Positions 6,028-8,730 of a DNA stretch of 8,730 bases are shown here, piece after piece. The notes below the pieces were generated by a model. The model was not told where the DNA came from, did no database searches, and worked only from the letters and a program-made list of their open reading frames with translations. Source of the DNA: Spirochaetales bacterium. GTDB taxonomy: Bacteria > Spirochaetota > Spirochaetia > DSM-27196 > SLAA01. The DNA lies in contig SLBH01000372.1 of assembly GCA_007126415.1 (NCBI GenBank), positions 1 through 8,730 on the forward strand, read 5' to 3'. Made by a program: the position numbers and the translations under genes. Within the stretch, counting starts at the first letter, position 1; each line of letters opens with the position of its first letter.

Positions 6028-6426
6028 CTACCAGACCGAGCACAACAGCTCACCGCCGACTTTGCGCTCACGAGCTTTGCGGCCCGTGGTCACACCGGCG
6101 GAGGTCGAAACAATCAAGGTTCCGAACCCATTGTAGATCCTCGGCATCGTTCGATATCCTGCGTAAACCCGCCTTCCCGGTTTCGAGATCTTCTCGATCC
6201 CCTGTATAACCGGTGCGCGCTCATCGTCGTACTTCAAGAAAACTCGAATCACTGAGAAAGAATCCTGGCTAACTTTCTTGAAGTTCTTGATATAACCTTC
6301 GTTCTTCAAGATCTTCACAACTTCGAGCTTCAACTTCGACGTAGGGATATCCACCTTCTCGAACCGCGCGCTGCTTGCGTTGCGGATCTTGGTCAGCATA
6401 TCAGCTAACGGATCAGATACGCTCAT
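6028..6426 (-). CDS. rpsH: 30S ribosomal protein S8
   Basis: This is a 132-aa S8 with the expected start (MSVSDPLADMLTKIRNA), the KISKPGRRVYAG segment (79-90), and the 16S-binding C-terminal signature STSAGVTTGRKARERKVGGE (107-126) ending in LLCSVW. S8 binds the central domain of 16S rRNA early in assembly and in E. coli is the feedback repressor of the spc operon; whether it does so here cannot be told from the sequence. A GGGGGAG Shine-Dalgarno (core 6437-6441) precedes the ATG. The stop is again a tandem TAG TAG, directly followed by GGGGAAGG for rplF. Confidence 0.98.
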   Translation of the reverse strand: MSVSDPLADMLTKIRNASSARFEKVDIPTSKLKLEVVKILKNEGYIKNFKKVSQDSFSVIRVFLKYDDERAPVIQGIEKISKPGRRVYAGYRTMPRIYNGFGTLIVSTSAGVTTGRKARERKVGGELLCSVW

Positions 6427-6443
6427 TACTATTACTCCCCCTA

Positions 6444-6629
6444 CTACCAGCTCGATTTCGTTACGCCGGGAATCAGACCTTCACTGGCGAGTTTCCGAAA
6501 ACAAACCCTGCACATCTCGAACTTGCGCATGTACCCGCGCGGCCTTCCGCAAATGCGACAGCGATTAACCTTCCTGGTCGAGTACTTGGGCTTCTTCTGC
6601 GCCTTCACTATCATCGATTTTTTCGCCAT
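6444..6629 (-). CDS. rpsN: 30S ribosomal protein S14, zinc-binding (type Z)
   Basis: At 61 aa this is the short form of S14 (the zinc-free form is about 89-101 aa). It has the zinc ribbon CRICGRPRGYMRKFEMCRVC, with Cys24, Cys27, Cys40 and Cys43 as ligands, and the conserved C-terminus GLIPGVTKSSW. S14 is a late-assembling protein of the 30S head, close to the A and P sites. It is also called rpsZ or rpsN type Z. The ATG start follows GCGAGGA, and the gene sits 12 nt after rplE. The stop is a tandem TAG TAG, the second of which runs into the GGGGGAG Shine-Dalgarno of rpsH. Confidence 0.98.
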   Translation of the reverse strand: MAKKSMIVKAQKKPKYSTRKVNRCRICGRPRGYMRKFEMCRVCFRKLASEGLIPGVTKSSW

Positions 6630-6641
6630 GGTATCCTCGCT

Positions 6642-7220
6642 TTACTTGCTGAACGGAACACCGAACTTCGTCAGCAAGCTCTTTGCCTCTTGATCCGTTT
6701 CCGCGGTCGTAACGATCGCAATATTCATACCGGTGATTTGATCGATCTTGTCGTAATCAATCTCCGGGAAAATGATCTGCTCGTTGACGCCCATCGAAAA
6801 GTTGCCGTGTCCGTCGAACGCGTTCGGGTTCACGCCCCGAAAGTCTTTAACGCGCGGCAGCGCAACATCGATTAAACGCCCGAGAAACTCGAACATCCGG
6901 TTGCCCCGCAGTGTAACCTTCGCGCCGATCTCGTACCCTTGCCGAACCTTAAAGTTTGCAATCGACTTTCGCGCTTTGGTCTTCACTGCACGTTGCCCAG
7001 CGATAAGAGACAGCTCCTGCACGGCCGAATCGAGCGCCTTCTTGTTCTGAATCGCCTCTCCCACGCCCATGCTGATCACGACCTTGTCAAGCCTTGGAAC
7101 CTGCATTGGAGTCCCATACTGAAACTCCTGCATCATCTCGGGCTTGATCTTGTCGAGATACATCCGACGCAGCGGCGGTACGTAGGTTTGCTGTTTTTCA
7201 GCTTGCTGCTTCTCCGCCAT
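6642..7220 (-). CDS. rplE: 50S ribosomal protein L5
   Basis: The 192-aa protein contains the L5 landmarks MQVPRLDKVVISMGVGEA (about 39-56), KTKARKSIANFKVRQGYEIG and VTLRGNRMFEFL, then FRGVNPNAFDGHGNFSMG and EQIIFPEIDYDKID. L5 joins L18 and 5S rRNA in the central protuberance. Compared with the 179-aa E. coli protein, it has about 13 additional N-terminal residues that include a duplicated AEKQQ (2-6 and 7-11). The ATG at 7220 is supported by GGAGAGG upstream and by the one-base overlap with the rplX stop. Starting at the next Met (residue 20) would remove conserved N-terminal sequence. In E. coli this junction is where S8 represses the spc mRNA; I could not recognise an S8 site here. Confidence 0.98.
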   Translation of the reverse strand: MAEKQQAEKQQTYVPPLRRMYLDKIKPEMMQEFQYGTPMQVPRLDKVVISMGVGEAIQNKKALDSAVQELSLIAGQRAVKTKARKSIANFKVRQGYEIGAKVTLRGNRMFEFLGRLIDVALPRVKDFRGVNPNAFDGHGNFSMGVNEQIIFPEIDYDKIDQITGMNIAIVTTAETDQEAKSLLTKFGVPFSK

Positions 7221-7567
7221 TACAATGCCTCTCCAGTCTTGCGCGCTATCCGCTGCTTCTTACCGTTTTCAACCCGATATCCTACTCGCGTAGAACTCCC
7301 GGACTTGGTGACCACCGCAACATTCGAGATGTGAATCGGCGCTTCTATCTCTACAATGCCGCCTCGATCATTCTGACTGCGCTTCTTCATCGCTTTCTTC
7401 ACGATGTTGACGCCTTCTACGAGGACGCGATCCTTTTTGCGGTCGACACGGAGGATCTTACCGATCTTTCCTTTGTCCTTACCCGCGATCACCTTGACTT
7501 GATCGTCCTCGTGCACCTTGTACTTCTTGCGGTGATGCGATGCCGCCGTTGTGTTGTTCTTTTTCAC
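7220..7567 (-). CDS. rplX: 50S ribosomal protein L24 (GTG start at 7567)
   Basis: L24 is an early 23S rRNA-binding protein that starts large-subunit assembly and sits near the exit tunnel. The KOW motif is clear at about residues 23-50 (VKVIAGKDKGKIGKILRV), with VLVEGVN and the IEAPIHISNV segment after it. A frame that overlaps the end of rplN can be opened by a GTG at 7582, but that would place the AGGAGG at 7574-7579 inside the gene. The GTG at 7567, 6 nt beyond this Shine-Dalgarno, is the better start and gives a 115-aa protein. Even so it is longer than the typical 103-105 aa, with a basic N-terminal stretch of about 20 residues (KKNNTTAASHHRKKYKVH) before the KOW domain. The stop TAA overlaps the rplE ATG by one base (TAATG). 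Confidence 0.96.
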   Translation of the reverse strand: MKKNNTTAASHHRKKYKVHEDDQVKVIAGKDKGKIGKILRVDRKKDRVLVEGVNIVKKAMKKRSQNDRGGIVEIEAPIHISNVAVVTKSGSSTRVGYRVENGKKQRIARKTGEAL

Positions 7568-7573
7568 GGCGAA

Positions 7574-7579
7574 CCTCCT
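7574..7579 (-). promoter_or_regulatory. Shine-Dalgarno deciding the rplX start
   Basis: A perfect AGGAGG lies immediately after the A of the rplN TGA stop region and 6 nt before the GTG at 7567. Its position argues against the upstream GTG at 7582 as the rplX start. Confidence 0.88.
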
Positions 7580-7947
7580 CACAATACCTCAGGCGCGAGC
7601 GACACGATCTTCATGAAGCCACCTTCACGAAGCTCCCGCGCCACCGGCCCGAAGATGCGTTTCCCCTTCGGGTTGCTCGTTCCATCAAGGATGACGCATG
7701 CGTTGTCGTCAAACCGGATATACGTTCCGTCGGGCCGGCGGTGCTCTTTACGGCAGCGCACGATCACCGCTCGCTCGACGTTACCCTTCTTGACCGGCGC
7801 GTTCGGAATGGCATTCTTCACCGCGACTACCACTAAGTCTCCGATTCCTGCCGAGGTACGCTTGCTGCCCCCAAGGACCTTTATACACTGCACCTTCTTA
7901 GCACCGCTGTTATCAGCGACGTTCAGATACGAGTTCATCTGTATCAT
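7579..7947 (-). CDS. rplN: 50S ribosomal protein L14
   Basis: The 122-aa length is exactly the family norm. It begins MIQMNSYLNVADNSGAKKVQ, the highly conserved L14 N-terminus, and contains the central signature around VERAVIVRCRKEHRR (57-71) and the C-terminal GPVARELRE (100-108). L14 binds 23S rRNA and forms intersubunit bridges with 16S rRNA; in many bacteria it is also the docking surface for the silencing factor RsfS. The ATG start has an AGAGGTG Shine-Dalgarno overlapping the rpsQ stop. It ends in TGA, the only TGA stop among the genes here, just ahead of the AGGAGG that serves rplX. Confidence 0.98.
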   Translation of the reverse strand: MIQMNSYLNVADNSGAKKVQCIKVLGGSKRTSAGIGDLVVVAVKNAIPNAPVKKGNVERAVIVRCRKEHRRPDGTYIRFDDNACVILDGTSNPKGKRIFGPVARELREGGFMKIVSLAPEVL

Positions 7948-7958
7948 CGTTCACACCT

Positions 7959-8237
7959 CTACTTCGCGCGCTCGACGATTTCCAAAAGGCGCCAGCTTTT
8001 GTCCTTGCTAACCGGTCGAGCTTCCATCACTCGGACCCGATCGCCCACCCGCGCCTGGTTCTCACCGTCGTGAGCCTTCACCTTCTTGGTGCTCGTAACG
8101 TACTTCTTGTACAAACGATGTACCGCGCGTTTGGTGATCGCAACGACAATGGTTTTATCCATCTTATCGCTGACAACAACGCCGGTGAAAATTCTCTTTC
8201 GCTTTGTGTTCGGTTGCGCGTTTGCTTGTGTCTCCAC
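7959..8237 (-). CDS. rpsQ: 30S ribosomal protein S17
   Basis: The 92-aa product carries the S17 core: TGVVVSDKMDKTIVVAI at about residues 18-34, a basic KKVKAHD segment at 51-57, and GDRVRVMEARPVSKDKSWRL at about 65-84. S17 is an OB-fold primary-binding protein of the small subunit that contacts the 5' domain of 16S rRNA. The start codon is GTG, preceded by AGGAG (8244-8248) with a 6-nt spacer; the Shine-Dalgarno overlaps the TAG stop of rpmC. The protein is slightly longer than the 84-aa E. coli form because of a polar, Gln/Asn-rich N-terminus of about 14 residues. It ends in TAG, 11 nt before rplN. Confidence 0.97.
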   Translation of the reverse strand: METQANAQPNTKRKRIFTGVVVSDKMDKTIVVAITKRAVHRLYKKYVTSTKKVKAHDGENQARVGDRVRVMEARPVSKDKSWRLLEIVERAK

Positions 8238-8246
8238 GAGAAACTC

Positions 8247-8450
8247 CTACTGTCCCTGCTGCGTAACTTCAGGGTGGTTATATATGAGCGTATTCAACCG
8301 CGCAATCTGTCGTCGCAACGTACGCTTTTCCAACTGATTGTCCAGATGTCCGATAACCGCGTTGAACCGTACATCCAGGTACTTCTTGTTCAACTCCTCG
8401 CGCTTCGCAACCAGTTCCTCGAACGTTAAATCCTTAAAAGAGTTTCGCAT
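8247..8450 (-). CDS. rpmC: 50S ribosomal protein L29
   Basis: This 67-aa protein has the usual L29 size and pattern: MRNSFKDLTFEEL at the N-terminus and a helical LRRQIARLNTLI segment towards the end, forming the two-helix hairpin that binds 23S rRNA near the exit tunnel, where family members help dock nascent-chain factors. A longer frame opens at an ATG at 8465, but the ATG at 8450 is preferred. It follows GGGAGGG at 8457-8463 with a 6-nt spacer, begins exactly where L16 stops, and gives the normal L29 N-terminus. The stop is TAG, and its AG forms part of the AGGAG that serves rpsQ, 9 nt downstream. The position between rplP and rpsQ is the standard order in bacteria. Confidence 0.97.
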   Translation of the reverse strand: MRNSFKDLTFEELVAKREELNKKYLDVRFNAVIGHLDNQLEKRTLRRQIARLNTLIYNHPEVTQQGQ

Positions 8451-8730
8451 TACGCACCCTCCCAAGAGACCACTTTCGCCCGAACCGGTAGCTTACTCGC
8501 GGCAAGCTCGAGTGCCTCGTGCGCGAGCTTTTCGTTCACCCCGGACAGCTCAAACATCACACTGCCTACACGCGCGGCTGCTACCCAGTGTTCCGGATTT
8601 CCTTTTCCCTTACCCATGCGCGTCTCCGCAGGCTTCTTGGTATACGGAATGTCGGGAAACAGGCGAATCCAGACCTTACCGCCACGTTTGATGTGACGCG
8701 TCATCGCGATACGCGCTGCCTCGATCTGGC
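8450..8730 (-). CDS. rplP: 50S ribosomal protein L16, C-terminal part (5' end outside window)
   Basis: The visible 92 residues cover roughly the last two thirds of L16; the family is usually about 136-140 aa, so some 45 N-terminal residues lie beyond the window edge. The frame is open to the edge and reads QIEAARIAMTRHIKRGGKVW, a classic L16 stretch, followed by PAETRMGKGKG, the conserved loop near the peptidyl-transferase centre. L16 binds 23S rRNA in the large subunit and helps organise the A site and central protuberance. The in-frame ATG at 8704 is an internal Met (the Met of AMTRHIKR), not the start. The TAA stop shares its last base with the ATG of rpmC (TAATG), which implies translational coupling. 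The end of the gene also carries the rpmC Shine-Dalgarno. Identity is certain; only the start is unseen. Confidence 0.98.
   Translation of the reverse strand, partial: QIEAARIAMTRHIKRGGKVWIRLFPDIPYTKKPAETRMGKGKGNPEHWVAAARVGSVMFELSGVNEKLAHEALELAASKLPVRAKVVSWEGA
8457..8463 (-). promoter_or_regulatory. Shine-Dalgarno deciding the rpmC start
   Basis: The transcript strand reads GGGAGGG inside the last codons of rplP, 6 nt before the ATG at 8450. It lies within the reading frame of the alternative upstream ATG at 8465, so it can only serve the shorter rpmC start. Confidence 0.85.

Noticed and set aside
6015..6071. Longer L6 with a start at 6071
   Set aside because: It would overlap rpsH, adds an unconserved Ser/Cys/Arg segment, and ignores the GGGGAAGG site before the ATG at 6014.
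7190..7260. S8 translational repressor site at the rplX-rplE junction, as in E. coli
   Set aside because: I could not identify a helix resembling the S8 site of 16S rRNA by eye; a covariance-model search would be needed to claim it.
7331..8011. A 226-codon plus-strand frame opposite rplX, rplN and rpsQ
   Set aside because: It spans three certain genes on the other strand and has no family resemblance; long shadow frames are common in GC-rich ribosomal clusters.
1..8730. Mobile elements, CRISPR arrays, tRNA or rRNA genes, or a novel defence or biosynthetic system
   Set aside because: Essentially the whole window is filled by conserved ribosomal, secY and rpoA genes in a standard order; no repeats, inserted genes or composition breaks suggest anything else.

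Overview
The window is one continuous, minus-strand block of the ribosomal-protein 'spc' and 'alpha' operons, read from about 8730 down to 107. Nineteen genes are packed with gaps of 17 nt or less, or with short overlaps. In transcription order they are rplP (5' end outside the window), rpmC, rpsQ, rplN, rplX, rplE, rpsN (zinc type), rpsH, rplF, rplR, rpsE, rpmD, rplO, secY, rpmJ, rpsM, rpsK, rpoA and rplQ. rpmD (58 aa) and rpmJ (37 aa) are short genes found by direct translation. No convincing promoter or rho-independent terminator is visible inside the block, so it looks like the middle and end of one long transcript beginning upstream of the window.

The organism is most likely a spirochaete (inference, about 0.8). 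The RpoA N-terminus (MARKNLLKGFK followed by PKG) is the form I associate with Treponema/Spirochaeta. The order secY-rpmJ-rpsM-rpsK-rpoA-rplQ, without adk-map-infA and without rpsD, fits spirochaete genomes such as Borrelia. DNA of moderately high GC suggests a free-living Spirochaeta-like lineage rather than Borrelia or a low-GC Treponema. No search was possible, so genus is not assigned.

Layout: 8730-6028 carries rplP to rpsH; 6014-3936 carries rplF to rplO; 3943-2492 carries secY and rpmJ; 2479-107 is the alpha operon part. Positions 1-106 hold a short downstream spacer with an inverted repeat, and possibly the first 12 codons of the next gene. Together these genes supply parts of both ribosomal subunits, the SecY translocation channel and the RNA polymerase alpha subunit.

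This is an ordinary core-genome region and I found no new system. What merits a second look is modest: in-frame tandem repeats encoding an acidic C-terminal tail on RpoA; a mixed-charge tail on L17; heavy use of TAG stops, often followed at once by a G-rich Shine-Dalgarno; four GTG starts, two of which shorten the longest possible reading frames; lack of rpsD and of room for an S4-type leader; and an inverted repeat after rplQ.
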